A stretch of 64,000 bases of DNA, taken from positions 1-64,000 of the forward strand of contig JAZNNQ010000035.1 of the NCBI GenBank assembly GCA_045580305.1, in the 5' to 3' direction. The notes beneath the pieces are model-generated. The model worked only from the letters and a program-made list of their open reading frames with translations, did not search any database and was not told the DNA's origin. The stretch is from RGIG7332 sp045580305 (lineage in GTDB: Bacteria > Bacillota > Clostridia > Oscillospirales > JAAYXM01). This document shows positions 42,027 to 50,410 of the stretch, piece by piece (positions within the stretch are counted from its first letter, which is position 1; each line of letters begins with the position of its first letter). A program made the position numbers and the translations under genes.

Positions 42027-42662
42027 CTATTTGTTCATAAAGTCAAGAGCCGCGAAGCAATCTATACGGTAGAAAAATGGCTCCGGAGTTTTAGGTTCAA
42101 TATTGCTCCAGGTGCCGTAATGGATCTCCGGCAAGCCGTCGCCGCATTTAAAAAAGTTGCCGGTTAAATGAAGCTCCTGGCCTCTTTTGAACTCGGGCAC
42201 ATTTTTCTCGAAGAACTCAAGGGGAATTTTAGCAGAAAAATCCCAATACTCACCGTCCTGCACCACTTCGCGTCGCTCAATACCGAAATGGTCGTACTCG
42301 TTGGTGTCAAGCAGAATTCTGTTCTCAATTTCCTTAGGGCCGATGGCAAGGTACAGGTTGCCCTTGGGGTTAACCTCAAAATTTATGAAAATATCTCGCA
42401 CCCCCGGTATGGGATTTACAAAAAACTCCATACAGGAGTCCATATAAATGTCCCCGTTGTCACTTGCATCCGCGTTTCTGTATTTGTCATATGTACGCAT
42501 ATAGACATAGATATTATCCCCGTCCCAGGCAAGAGTGCCAAAGGTTTCCGGACGGTATTCACAGCCCCAGGGGTAGTTGGTTACATAAGCTCTCTCAAGC
42601 TCCGGTGCTTTTTTCTTAAAATCCTCATAATCTGCTACTTTCTGCACTTTGTATGTCAGCAT
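42027..42662 (-). CDS. Carbohydrate-binding family 9-like protein
   Basis: This 211-residue, probably beta-sandwich protein lacks a signal peptide. It has YVYMRTYDKYRNA, DIYMDSCMEFFVNP, FEVNPKGNLYLAIG and a late HYGTWSNIE. These resemble the CBM9-like domains found in bacterial extracellular and periplasmic sugar-binding proteins. As a stand-alone cytosolic protein its role is unclear. It starts 13 bases after the Y-family polymerase gene and ends at its own terminator, so the two form a transcript, perhaps by chance. Confidence 0.7.
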   Translation of the reverse strand: MLTYKVQKVADYEDFKKKAPELERAYVTNYPWGCEYRPETFGTLAWDGDNIYVYMRTYDKYRNADASDNGDIYMDSCMEFFVNPIPGVRDIFINFEVNPKGNLYLAIGPKEIENRILLDTNEYDHFGIERREVVQDGEYWDFSAKIPLEFFEKNVPEFKRGQELHLTGNFFKCGDGLPEIHYGTWSNIEPKTPEPFFYRIDCFAALDFMNK

Positions 42663-42675
42663 TTTTACCTCTCCT

Positions 42676-43926
42676 TTACTTTGTGCTCTCCGTGCCCGGG
42701 AAGGACACTATCTGCTCGCCTTTTAAGTTTATTTTATAAATCGGGTCATCGCCCATAAGCATAGCACGGTTAATGGCATTGTGCCCGTACTTTTCACGGA
42801 TTTCATCCATTGTGTTCTCCAATGTAGTCTTTTTAAGCTTATCATCCGTATCTTCAAAGAGATTTATCTGCAAATCTCCACTGTCTTCGGATAAATTAGA
42901 CACACGAACACCTAAACTGTGTACCGAAGTGCCCGAAAATCCCCCGTCAACAAAAAGGGAGAAGGCACATTCCGCAACATTTGCCGAAAGCTTTGTCGCT
43001 TCATCAAGTGCACATTGCCGCTCACGCCAGGCAAGTGACGGATCTCGCACCGCAAGGGTTACCGTACGGCATAAAAGGCCTTGAGCGCGCAACCGCTCAC
43101 AAACGCTCTCGGACAAAATGTACAGTAATCTGCGAATTTCTTCCGCATCATCCACATCTCGTGGAAGGGTTATGCTGTTTCCTATGGATTTTACCGGGTC
43201 GCGATGCCCGTAAGCGGATACCGGCGAGTCATCCTCACCACGCGCATACTTTGACAGCATAAGACCACCTTTGCCCAGCAGGTTTTCCAAAAATTCCGGC
43301 TCCGCTGCTGCAAGCGCGCCGATAGTGGTAATTCCGCAAGAAGAAAGCCTTTTCTGCGTTGCACGACCTGCATATAAAATCTCGCCGATAGAAAGGGGCC
43401 ACACTTTTTCTTTGAAATTTTCCCGGGTGATACAGGTGGTGGCATCCGGCTTTTTCATATCCGAGCCGAGCTTTGCAAACACCTTGTTGAAGCTGACGCC
43501 AATCGACACGGTAAGTCCAAGCTCACTCTTTACCGCTTCGCGGATTTTGTCCGCAATTTGCTCGCCGTTTCCGAAAAGGCGGGTGGAGCCGGTAACATCA
43601 AGCCAAGCCTCGTCCAGACCGAAGGGTTCCACCTTATCGGTAAAGCGATAATAAATCTCCCTGACCTTTTGAGATATTCTTCTGTATTTTTCAAGATCGG
43701 GCGGGATCGCCACCAGATCCGGGCATTTCTGCTCTGCCTGCCACACGGTGTCCCCTGTTTTTATACCGAGTTTTTTTGCAAGCTGGTTTTTTGCAACCAC
43801 AACGCCGCGACGCTGTTTAGCATTTCCGCAGATTATAACCACACGATTTTTAAGTTCAGGGTTTTCCGCGCACTCAACGGACGCGTAAAAATTATTAAGA
43901 TCGGAATGTAAAATCACGCGCTCCAT
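42676..43926 (-). CDS. dinB: Y-family DNA polymerase (DinB/Pol IV or ImpB-like)
   Basis: This 416-residue translesion polymerase has catalytic residues Asp9 (HSDLNNFYASVE) and Asp105-Glu106 (GLDEAWLD). It has the SIGVSFNKVFAKLGSDMKKP palm-finger segment and a little-finger domain. The beta-clamp peptide QINLF lies at 353-357. The C-terminus is extended with NRAMLMGDD, as in clostridial DinB. I start at ATG 43926 behind AAAGGGCGGTGA; the earlier ATG 43950 has no ribosome site. No LexA box was identified near the promoter. Confidence 0.9.
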   Translation of the reverse strand: MERVILHSDLNNFYASVECAENPELKNRVVIICGNAKQRRGVVVAKNQLAKKLGIKTGDTVWQAEQKCPDLVAIPPDLEKYRRISQKVREIYYRFTDKVEPFGLDEAWLDVTGSTRLFGNGEQIADKIREAVKSELGLTVSIGVSFNKVFAKLGSDMKKPDATTCITRENFKEKVWPLSIGEILYAGRATQKRLSSCGITTIGALAAAEPEFLENLLGKGGLMLSKYARGEDDSPVSAYGHRDPVKSIGNSITLPRDVDDAEEIRRLLYILSESVCERLRAQGLLCRTVTLAVRDPSLAWRERQCALDEATKLSANVAECAFSLFVDGGFSGTSVHSLGVRVSNLSEDSGDLQINLFEDTDDKLKKTTLENTMDEIREKYGHNAINRAMLMGDDPIYKINLKGEQIVSFPGTESTK

Positions 43927-43953
43927 ATAGTGCTCACCGCCCTTTCTCATTTA

Positions 43954-43982
43954 ATTTTAGCATAGTAAAAAACCTATTGCAA
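43954..43982 (-). promoter_or_regulatory. Promoter for the Y-family polymerase gene
   Basis: Minus-strand TTGCAA (43982-43977), 17-base spacer, TAAAAT (43959-43954). Confidence 0.75.
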
Positions 43983-43987
43983 CGGTT

Positions 43988-44017
43988 TTAACAAACCCGC
44001 GCCCACATTCATATACT
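43988..44017 (+). promoter_or_regulatory. Candidate promoter for feoAB
   Basis: TTAACA (43988-43993), 18-base spacer, TATACT (44012-44017). It lies back to back with the polymerase promoter. No clear Fur box was seen. Confidence 0.5.
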
Positions 44018-44055
44018 GAGCGTGAGAGCTTAAATTTATACAGGAGAAATAGCCT

Positions 44056-44283
44056 ATGACTTTTCTTGATACCCTACCCATCGGCAAGACCTGCAGGGTA
44101 TCTTCCCTACTGTTCGATGATAGCGCGCGCCGCAGATTTTTTGACTTAGGCCTTGTCAGCGGCACGGAGATAAAAGCGCTTTTTAAAAGCCCTGCAGGAG
44201 ACCCCCGCGCCTATCTTATACGCGGCGCTGTTATCGCCCTCAGAAATACCGATGCCGCAAAAATCGGCATTGAACTTATATAG
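44056..44283 (+). CDS. feoA: Ferrous iron transport protein FeoA
   Basis: This 75-residue SH3-like protein is required for FeoB-dependent Fe(II) uptake. It shows LDTLPIGKTCRVSSL, RRRFFDLGLVSGTEIKAL (the conserved LGL-x-GT segment), and the terminal DAAKIGIEL. Cytosolic. It is 12 bases upstream of feoB and clearly co-transcribed. It lacks any fused second domain. Confidence 0.92.
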   Translation: MTFLDTLPIGKTCRVSSLLFDDSARRRFFDLGLVSGTEIKALFKSPAGDPRAYLIRGAVIALRNTDAAKIGIELI

Positions 44284-44295
44284 GAGGAGATTAAT

Positions 44296-46134
44296 ATGAC
44301 AAGCGAGCACACCCCTCGCGGGGATACATATATAATTGCCCTTGCGGGGAATCCCAATGTGGGAAAAAGTACGGTTTTCAACGCCCTCACCGGTCTTAAG
44401 CAGCACACGGGCAACTGGTCGGGCAAGACGGTGGCTTGTGCCGAGGGTTTTTACGAGCACAAAGGCAAGTCCTTTAAAATTATCGACCTGCCCGGCACCT
44501 ATTCTCTCGTCCCCGCCTCTTTGGAAGAGGAGGTGGCGCGGGATTTTTTGTGTAATGAAAATCCCGACATTACGCTCATCACCGCCGATGCCACCTGTCT
44601 CGAGCGAAATTTAAACCTTGTCTTACAGGTTATTGCGTTGGGCAAGCCAACGGTTTTATGTGTAAACCTTATGGACGAGGCGAAAAAGAAGGGAATATAC
44701 ATCGACCTTGAAAGATTGGAAGCCTTTTTGGGCATTCCGGTGATTGGTACCGAGGCGCGGCGAGGCAAAGGGCTTTCCGAACTCAAGGATTTACTCTGTA
44801 AAATTGCCGACGGAAAGTCATCCCCTCACCTTGAAATCGACATAACCGATGTCGATACAATATATAAACGGGCAGAAGAGATATGCCGTGGCTGCATTGA
44901 CATCCTCCCGCTTCCCCGCCGCAATTTGGACTTTAAGATAGATAAAATACTTACCTCCAAAGCATTTGGTATTCCTATAATGCTCTTACTTTTCGGCGGC
45001 ATTCTGTGGCTCACCGTAGTTGGGGCAGGCTACCCGTCGGAACTTTTATCGAGCCTGCTTTTTACACTTCAGGATAAGCTGAGTGCTGTTTTTATGACGC
45101 TGAATCCACCGCTTTGGCTCCACGATATGCTGATCCTTGGAATATATCGCACTGTGGCATGGGTAGTGGCGGTAATGCTTCCGCCTATGGCAATTTTCTT
45201 CCCGCTGTTTACCCTGCTTGAGGATTTGGGACTACTTCCCCGCATCGCCTTTAATCTGGATAAATATTTCAGATGTGCAGGTGCACACGGAAAGCAGTCA
45301 CTCACTATGTGTATGGGCCTTGGCTGTAACGCCTGCGGTGTCACCGGTTGTCGCATAATCGACTCGCCCCGCGAGCGCGCCATTGCGATCTTAACCAATA
45401 ATTTCGTGCCCTGCAACGGGCGTTTTCCCACCCTCATTGCCATAATTGCTATGTTCTTTTCCTTCGGTGGAAGTTTTACTCAGGCCGCCCTATTGCTTCT
45501 GCTTATCGTTTTTAGTGTTTTCATTACCCTGGGTGTCTCAAAAGCGCTGTCAAAAACCATCCTTTCGGGACTTCCCTCCTCATTTACATTAGAGCTTCCG
45601 CCCTATCGCGTGCCACAATTTGGCAAGGTTATTGTGCGCTCTGTATTTGACCGCACGCTGTTCGTGTTGGGCCGCGCCCTATCAGTTGCCGTACCTGCCG
45701 GTTTTGTTATATGGTGCCTTTCAAATATAAATGTAAGTGGTGTGTCCATTTTTAAAATTTGTACGGATTTTTTAGACCCCGCAGCGCGCATTTTCGGCCT
45801 TGACGGCACGATTTTACTGGCTTTCATCTTGGCACTTCCCGCAAATGAGATTTTCTTCCCGATAATTTTAATGGGGTATCTCTCGGGCACATTGCTGGCA
45901 GACTTTTCCTCCCTCAGCGCCTTCCGCGAAATTTTAATTGCAAACGGTTGGACATATGTGACCGCTTTGTGTACTCTGATTTTTACACTTGTACACTTCC
46001 CCTGTGCCACTACCATCCTTACCATCAAAAAAGAAACAAAGAGTGTTAAATTAACACTCCTTGCGATAATCCTACCCACCCTGTGCGGACTTGTGCTATG
46101 CGGTTTTATAAATTTAATATCAAAAATAATATAA
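44296..46134 (+). CDS. feoB: Ferrous iron transporter FeoB
   Basis: FeoB imports Fe(II) under anaerobic conditions. The 612-residue protein has an N-terminal GTPase with GNPNVGKS (18-25), DLPGTYSL and NLMDE. A helical regulatory spacer follows, then a polytopic membrane domain with GLGCNACGVTGCRIID and a second gate region. At 612 residues it is shorter than the usual 650-770 residues of many FeoB proteins. The G5-like loop reads GTEARRGKG rather than the common SA-containing form. The stop codon lies in a bidirectional terminator. Confidence 0.95.
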   Translation: MTSEHTPRGDTYIIALAGNPNVGKSTVFNALTGLKQHTGNWSGKTVACAEGFYEHKGKSFKIIDLPGTYSLVPASLEEEVARDFLCNENPDITLITADATCLERNLNLVLQVIALGKPTVLCVNLMDEAKKKGIYIDLERLEAFLGIPVIGTEARRGKGLSELKDLLCKIADGKSSPHLEIDITDVDTIYKRAEEICRGCIDILPLPRRNLDFKIDKILTSKAFGIPIMLLLFGGILWLTVVGAGYPSELLSSLLFTLQDKLSAVFMTLNPPLWLHDMLILGIYRTVAWVVAVMLPPMAIFFPLFTLLEDLGLLPRIAFNLDKYFRCAGAHGKQSLTMCMGLGCNACGVTGCRIIDSPRERAIAILTNNFVPCNGRFPTLIAIIAMFFSFGGSFTQAALLLLLIVFSVFITLGVSKALSKTILSGLPSSFTLELPPYRVPQFGKVIVRSVFDRTLFVLGRALSVAVPAGFVIWCLSNINVSGVSIFKICTDFLDPAARIFGLDGTILLAFILALPANEIFFPIILMGYLSGTLLADFSSLSAFREILIANGWTYVTALCTLIFTLVHFPCATTILTIKKETKSVKLTLLAIILPTLCGLVLCGFINLISKII

Positions 46135-46164
46135 AAGAGAGGTGTCCGAGACACCTCTCTTTTA
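46132..46164. terminator. Bidirectional terminator after feoB
   Basis: Arms 46132-46146 and 46150-46164 pair perfectly with a CGA loop. The stem contains both the feoB stop and the stop of the convergent membrane protein gene. Confidence 0.92.
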
Positions 46165-46854
46165 GTGCATTGTAAATGTCATTATCACACAGGCAAGCAT
46201 TCCCACCGCAAGTACAATTCTTCCTACTTTCTGACCGAAATAATAGAAATCGCTCGGCTCGCCGCCTATCGTGTCAAGTCCGTGCCGGATAAACCAGAAA
46301 AGCTGCGGAAATTTAATATCCAAAAACAGAACGACCGCAAAAAGCAGGATTATAAATATCATGGCAGGCTCTCCTCGGGTGTCTAAATCTTCCGCCACCG
46401 CCCAATTATACAGCATTGTGCGGTTTGGCAAAAGTTCCTCCTCCGCGGGAGTTGTCCCGTAATGGTTTATTACCACATCAAGAAGTTCTTCACTTTCATC
46501 AAGCAGTATCCATCCGTCACCTGAACGGAAAGCATCACCATCAAAGATAATCTCGCCGTTTTGTAAGACCTGTGCCTTACCCTTTCCGTCGTACTTTAGC
46601 TGATAGTAAAATTTCTTATCATTCAAAGAAAAATCAATATCCGTGCCGTACTCTTTGGGGGTAATCGTCATTTTATAGTCAGCATAAGCGTCCGAGCCTA
46701 TAAAACTGCCGTCCTCTTGACGATATAGGAAAGCATCCCCGTGCCACAAGCCGGGTAAGAGCATTGCCCAAAGATAGATTACAAAAAGGCAGACGGCAAT
46801 TATTGCGCCGCCTGCCGTAAAGACTTTCTTGTATTTCTTAAACACACTTATCAT
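46162..46854 (-). CDS. Membrane protein of unknown function, 230 aa
   Basis: This protein has one hydrophobic helix near the N-terminus (about 14-33), an outside, beta-rich middle (about 40-150) with repeated FDGDAF/KMTITP-type strands, and two C-terminal helices (about 164-183 and 211-228). I recognise no family. It starts 3 bases after the wecC-type gene stop, so it is probably co-transcribed and may act in the same envelope or polysaccharide process. No catalytic motif seen. Confidence 0.65.
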   Translation of the reverse strand: MISVFKKYKKVFTAGGAIIAVCLFVIYLWAMLLPGLWHGDAFLYRQEDGSFIGSDAYADYKMTITPKEYGTDIDFSLNDKKFYYQLKYDGKGKAQVLQNGEIIFDGDAFRSGDGWILLDESEELLDVVINHYGTTPAEEELLPNRTMLYNWAVAEDLDTRGEPAMIFIILLFAVVLFLDIKFPQLFWFIRHGLDTIGGEPSDFYYFGQKVGRIVLAVGMLACVIMTFTMH

Positions 46855-46857
46855 CCC

Positions 46858-48078
46858 TTACAGACGGTATGTGCCGGGAAGGTCAATTACCTTACGAGTA
46901 TCAAATACAACCTTTCCGGAAAGTTTCTGCATATTTTCCTTAATCTCGTTGTGATTTACCATAACAACGACCATATCAACATCATTTAAGAACTTATCCA
47001 GATCGTGATACTGATTAGGTACGATATCATTCTCAACAAAGGGGTCATAAGTCTTAAGTGGCGGTGCTAAGTGGCGCGCCTGACTCTCAAGAAGTTGAAG
47101 TGTGGGTGACTCGCGGCAGTCGTCTACATTTTCCTTATAGGTAAGGCCGTAAAGACCAACGCGGGTAATGTCGGTAATTCCGTTTTCCTTCATAATTTCG
47201 TGAATACGGTTGAGCACAAAGTCGGGCATACCGTCGTTTATATGCATTGACTGATTTGTAAGAAGTGCAAGGCTGGGATAGTCACCAACTAAGAACCAGG
47301 GGTCAACGCTGATACAATGTCCACCAACGCCGGGGCCGGGCTGGAGAATATTAACACGGGGGTGCATATTACAGATTTTGATTATCTCATATACATCCAT
47401 ATCATCCTGACGGCAAATTTTTGCAAGCTCGTTTGCAAAAGCGATATTTACCGCGCGGAAGGTGTTCTCAACAACCTTGGTCATCTCAGCTGTGCGGATG
47501 TCGGTAACAACGATTTCACCTAAGCAGAATGAAGAATAAAGCTCTTTAATCTTCTCGCCAATTGCCTTATCGTCAGCACCGATGGTACGGTTGTTGTGTA
47601 AGAGCTCGTACACCATATTGCCGGGAATAATACGCTCCGGCGCGTGTACAAGATTAATATCCTCGCCGATCTTAAAGCCATTTTCCTCGATTACCGGGCG
47701 GACAAATTTATCAATTGTGCCCGGAGAAACCGTAGACTCAATAACAACGGTAGCGCCCTTGGGACAAACATCCATAACGCTCTTGACCGCACTCACCACA
47801 TAGCACGCGTCGATCTTCTTGCTGAACGCATCATAGGGGGTGGGCACGGAAACGATATAAACATCGGTTACCTGATAGTCATTGGTAAACTTAATGCCGC
47901 CCTTTAAGGCATCGGCAAAAAGCTCGTCCAGGCCATCCTCCTTAAAGGTGGTCTTGCCTGCATTAAGGGTAGCAACAAGCTCCTTATTATAATCCGTTCC
48001 CACAACCTCAACGCCGTGTGATGCCAGCATAAGCGCCGTGGGAAGGCCGATATATCCTAAACCTATTACATTTACCAT
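46858..48078 (-). CDS. UDP-N-acetylmannosamine/UDP-sugar 6-dehydrogenase (WecC-like)
   Basis: This 406-residue NAD-dependent nucleotide-sugar dehydrogenase oxidises C6 of a UDP-sugar to the carboxylate for surface polysaccharide. VIGLGYIGLPTALMLA binds NAD (4-19). STVSPGT and APERIIPG occur in the middle. GPGVGGHCISVDPWF holds the catalytic Cys255, and GLTYKENVDDCRESP marks the UDP-binding domain. The Cys-site sequence fits UDP-ManNAc dehydrogenase better than UDP-glucose dehydrogenase, but no glycosyltransferase cluster is adjacent. A consensus promoter lies at 48116-48144. Confidence 0.88.
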   Translation of the reverse strand: MVNVIGLGYIGLPTALMLASHGVEVVGTDYNKELVATLNAGKTTFKEDGLDELFADALKGGIKFTNDYQVTDVYIVSVPTPYDAFSKKIDACYVVSAVKSVMDVCPKGATVVIESTVSPGTIDKFVRPVIEENGFKIGEDINLVHAPERIIPGNMVYELLHNNRTIGADDKAIGEKIKELYSSFCLGEIVVTDIRTAEMTKVVENTFRAVNIAFANELAKICRQDDMDVYEIIKICNMHPRVNILQPGPGVGGHCISVDPWFLVGDYPSLALLTNQSMHINDGMPDFVLNRIHEIMKENGITDITRVGLYGLTYKENVDDCRESPTLQLLESQARHLAPPLKTYDPFVENDIVPNQYHDLDKFLNDVDMVVVMVNHNEIKENMQKLSGKVVFDTRKVIDLPGTYRL

Positions 48079-48115
48079 CTTTATACGCTCTCCTTTTTAA
48101 GTTCGTACTTTAATT

Positions 48116-48144
48116 ATAATAGCACAGTAAAATTTCATTGTCAA
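48116..48144 (-). promoter_or_regulatory. Promoter for the nucleotide-sugar dehydrogenase gene
   Basis: Minus-strand TTGACA (48144-48139), 17-base spacer, TATTAT (48121-48116). Confidence 0.85.
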
Positions 48145-48156
48145 TTATTGCCGCTC

Positions 48157-48185
48157 TTGACAGAATTCCCGCTTGAAGGTATGAT
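48157..48185 (+). promoter_or_regulatory. Promoter for the 68-residue orphan gene
   Basis: TTGACA (48157-48162), 17-base spacer, TATGAT (48180-48185). Confidence 0.85.
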
Positions 48186-48216
48186 TATATCAATAAATTA
48201 AATGGAGGAAAAAACA

Positions 48217-48423
48217 ATGGATAACACACAGGTTACATTTTTAAACGACGAATTTGAAAATTCCGCGACCGGCGAGAAGGTCGAGGGCATCACGGTTATT
48301 GTTGACGGTAAATTCCGTGATATTTTATACGATCTGCTCGAGAAAAACAGCGAAAAGTATTCTAATGTCACCGAAATCGTAAAGGACGCTATGGTAATCG
48401 GTCTTAAGGAAATGATGAACTAA
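48217..48423 (+). CDS. Small protein of unknown function, 68 aa
   Basis: I do not recognise this 68-residue acidic protein. The C-terminal 40 residues look like strand-helix-helix (TVIVDGKF, then DILYDLLEKN, then VTEIVKDAMVIGLKEMM). That order is reminiscent of a ribbon-helix-helix fold, but the basic DNA-binding strand expected of such a protein is missing. ATG 48217 is 8 bases after GGAGG; the in-frame ATG at 48202 overlaps that site. It has a near-consensus promoter of its own and no partner gene, which suggests a highly expressed stand-alone protein. Confidence 0.7.
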   Translation: MDNTQVTFLNDEFENSATGEKVEGITVIVDGKFRDILYDLLEKNSEKYSNVTEIVKDAMVIGLKEMMN

Positions 48424-48443
48424 AAAAATTGTCAAAAAAAGCC

Positions 48444-48472
48444 TTGACTTTACCGCTCTAAAGTGATAAAAT
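48444..48472 (+). promoter_or_regulatory. Promoter for the T-box leader and symporter
   Basis: TTGACT (48444-48449), 17-base spacer, TAAAAT (48467-48472). Confidence 0.85.
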
Positions 48473-48478
48473 GCAATC

Positions 48479-48757
48479 AGTAAATGCGTTTGAGCAGGAA
48501 TGAGTAGGCTTGGCAAGCTCTTCAGAGAGCCGTCGGTTGGTGCAAGACGGTGTGCAACCCAAAACCGAATACCTCTTGCAAGCAGTACACCGAAAGAGTT
48601 TTCTTCAGTAGGCTGTACCGGGCGTTCCCGTTATAGAACCGGGGTGTTATTTGACACTCTCAAAGGCCGCACTTGTGAAAGCGCGGTAAATTGAGGTGGT
48701 ACCACGGGTTTATACTCGTCCTCTGTATTCTTAACCGGAATACGGAGGGCGTTTTTT
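48479..48757 (+). ncRNA. T-box riboswitch (tRNA-sensing leader), predicted tyrosine specifier
   Basis: Stem I contains the AGTAG/GAA specifier-loop elements and the apical AGAGAGCCG...GGTTGGTG pattern (48524-48560). The T-box proper, GGTGGTACCACG, is at 48695-48706, with the acceptor-pairing TGGT at 48697-48700; T at the fourth position fits a tRNA with discriminator A. A terminator stem (48720-48730 with 48738-48748) then a T-run ends the leader. The codon after the GAA at 48567-48569 is TAC (48570-48572), suggesting tRNA-Tyr; a one-base shift in the loop would change this. The 373 bases between the orphan gene and the symporter are occupied by this RNA and its promoter. Confidence 0.9.
48720..48755 (+). 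terminator. T-box regulated terminator
   Basis: CCTCTGTATTC (48720-48730) pairs with GAATACGGAGG (48738-48748), one G-T pair, followed by GCGTTTTTT. It competes with the antiterminator formed around the T-box sequence. Confidence 0.9.
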
Positions 48758-48795
48758 ATTCTCCGATATTCCAAAATTATAAGGAGGAAAAACTC

Positions 48796-50346
48796 ATGAA
48801 TGACACACAACTTTACACGGTCGTAGCTCTTGCCATTTACGGAATAGTGATGGCGGCTATAGGATGCATCAGCTACGGCAAAGCCAAGTCCCTTGACGGA
48901 TTTTTGCTTGGCGGCAGAAACATTGGTGCTTGGGCAACCGCTTTTGCATACGGCACTACATATTTCTCTGCCGTTGTATTTGTCGGCTATGCTGGACAGC
49001 ACGGTTGGAACATCGGTGTGGGCGCTATCTGGATCGGTATCGGAAACGCCGTTCTCGGTTGTCTGCTCTCCTGGATTTTATTCGCTAACCGCACAAGAAA
49101 GATGACAAAGAAGCTTGATGCGAAAACTATGCCGGACTTTTTCCACAAGAGATACAATTCAAAGGGAATGAAGATTTTCTCTGCTCTTATCATCTTCATT
49201 TTCCTCGTGCCCTACTCCGCTGCGGTTTATAAGGGCCTCGGTTCACTTTTCAATATGATTTTCCCCGGTGTTGAGACTTGGGTATGGATGCTGCTTATCG
49301 CAAGCCTTACCGCGGTTTACCTGGTTGCCGGCGGATATGTTGCTACCGCTTACACCGACCTCGTTCAGGGCGTTATTATGATTGTAGGCGTTCTGTTGCT
49401 TGTAGGTGCCGTTTTCAGTCACGAGGCCGTTGGTGGATTCTCCGATTTCTTAACGAATCTCAGAAACTTTACTTCACTCCCCGGTGATCCTAACCCAATA
49501 ACAGGCGACCAGTTGACCAATATTTTTGGTGGCAGTTCATTTAAGTTCTTATGCTTTAACATTATGCTCACCAGCTTTGGTACCTGGGGTCTCCCCCAGA
49601 TGGTAGGCAAGTTCTATGCAATTAAGGACACCGCGGCAATCAAGCGCGGAACTATCATCTCTACCATATTCTGCGTTATCATCGGTTGTGGCGCATACCT
49701 TATCGGTAGCACCTCCCGTCTTATCTTAGGCGGACAGCTTCCCGAAGGCGGTGTTGACTCGGTCATACCCACTCTTCTCAATGTTGTTTTAAGCAACGAT
49801 GTATTCGGTATGATTCTTCTCGCAATCATCGTTATCCTTCTTCTCTCCGCTTCCATGTCCACACTGCAGTCGGTAGTTCTTACCTCTGCTTCTGCAGTTG
49901 CGGTAGATCTTATCCCCACAGTAAGCAAGAAGCCGGTTAAACCGAAACGCCAGGTTCTTCTTACCCGCGCATTCTGCCTTTTATTCGTTGCTTGCTCATT
50001 TATCTTCGCAACACAGAACATTCCGATTATCGTAAGCCTTATGTCCTTCTCCTGGGGTGTTGTTTCCGGCTGCTTTATCGGTCCGTACATCTGGGGTCTC
50101 TTCTCAAAGAAGATCACCAAAGCAGGTGCTTACGCCGGTATCCTTTCCGGTCTTCTCACCGTTGGTCTCTCGACACTGGTTATCACACTTACTTCAAGCT
50201 TTGCCGATGCGGCTAAGTGTTCACCCGAGATGGGTGTTGCTGCAATGGCGGTATCCTTCGTTATCGTTCCTTTAGTAAGTGCATTTACCAAGGTTAAAGA
50301 CAAAGAGCGCGTTGACGAAATCTTCGAGTGCTTAAAGGAAGAATAA
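48796..50346 (+). CDS. Sodium:solute symporter (SSS family), T-box controlled
   Basis: This 516-residue SSS-family (PutP/PanF-like) secondary transporter has about 13 membrane helices. GRNIGAWATAFAYGTTYFSAVVFVGYAG near residues 37-64 fits the sodium and substrate site in helices 1 and 2. LLSASMSTLQSVVLTSAS matches the conserved SSS signature near residue 355. The true start is ATG 48796 behind AAGGAGG; the frame open from 48691 lies within the T-box. Expression is expected to rise when the cognate tRNA (tyrosine by my reading) is uncharged, so the substrate is probably an amino acid. Confidence 0.92.
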   Translation: MNDTQLYTVVALAIYGIVMAAIGCISYGKAKSLDGFLLGGRNIGAWATAFAYGTTYFSAVVFVGYAGQHGWNIGVGAIWIGIGNAVLGCLLSWILFANRTRKMTKKLDAKTMPDFFHKRYNSKGMKIFSALIIFIFLVPYSAAVYKGLGSLFNMIFPGVETWVWMLLIASLTAVYLVAGGYVATAYTDLVQGVIMIVGVLLLVGAVFSHEAVGGFSDFLTNLRNFTSLPGDPNPITGDQLTNIFGGSSFKFLCFNIMLTSFGTWGLPQMVGKFYAIKDTAAIKRGTIISTIFCVIIGCGAYLIGSTSRLILGGQLPEGGVDSVIPTLLNVVLSNDVFGMILLAIIVILLLSASMSTLQSVVLTSASAVAVDLIPTVSKKPVKPKRQVLLTRAFCLLFVACSFIFATQNIPIIVSLMSFSWGVVSGCFIGPYIWGLFSKKITKAGAYAGILSGLLTVGLSTLVITLTSSFADAAKCSPEMGVAAMAVSFVIVPLVSAFTKVKDKERVDEIFECLKEE

Positions 50347-50359
50347 AACAAATAAAAAA

Positions 50360-50390
50360 ACGGATGTGGCAATTGCCACAGCCGTCTTTT
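50360..50390. terminator. Terminator between symporter and transketolase
   Basis: ACGG-A-TGTGGC / AATT / GCCACA-G-CCGT (50360-50385) has one mismatch, with A-rich and T-rich flanks. It serves both converging genes. Confidence 0.85.
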
Positions 50391-50410
50391 TATTTACTCA
50401 ATGAAAGTGA

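Noticed and set aside
42168..42758. 196-codon plus-strand open frame
   Set aside because: It lies antisense to the CBM9-like and polymerase genes, shows no recognisable motif, and spans their junction.
48691..48795. N-terminal extension of the symporter through the T-box
   Set aside because: The extension is encoded by the T-box and terminator; ATG 48796 has a perfect AAGGAGG site.
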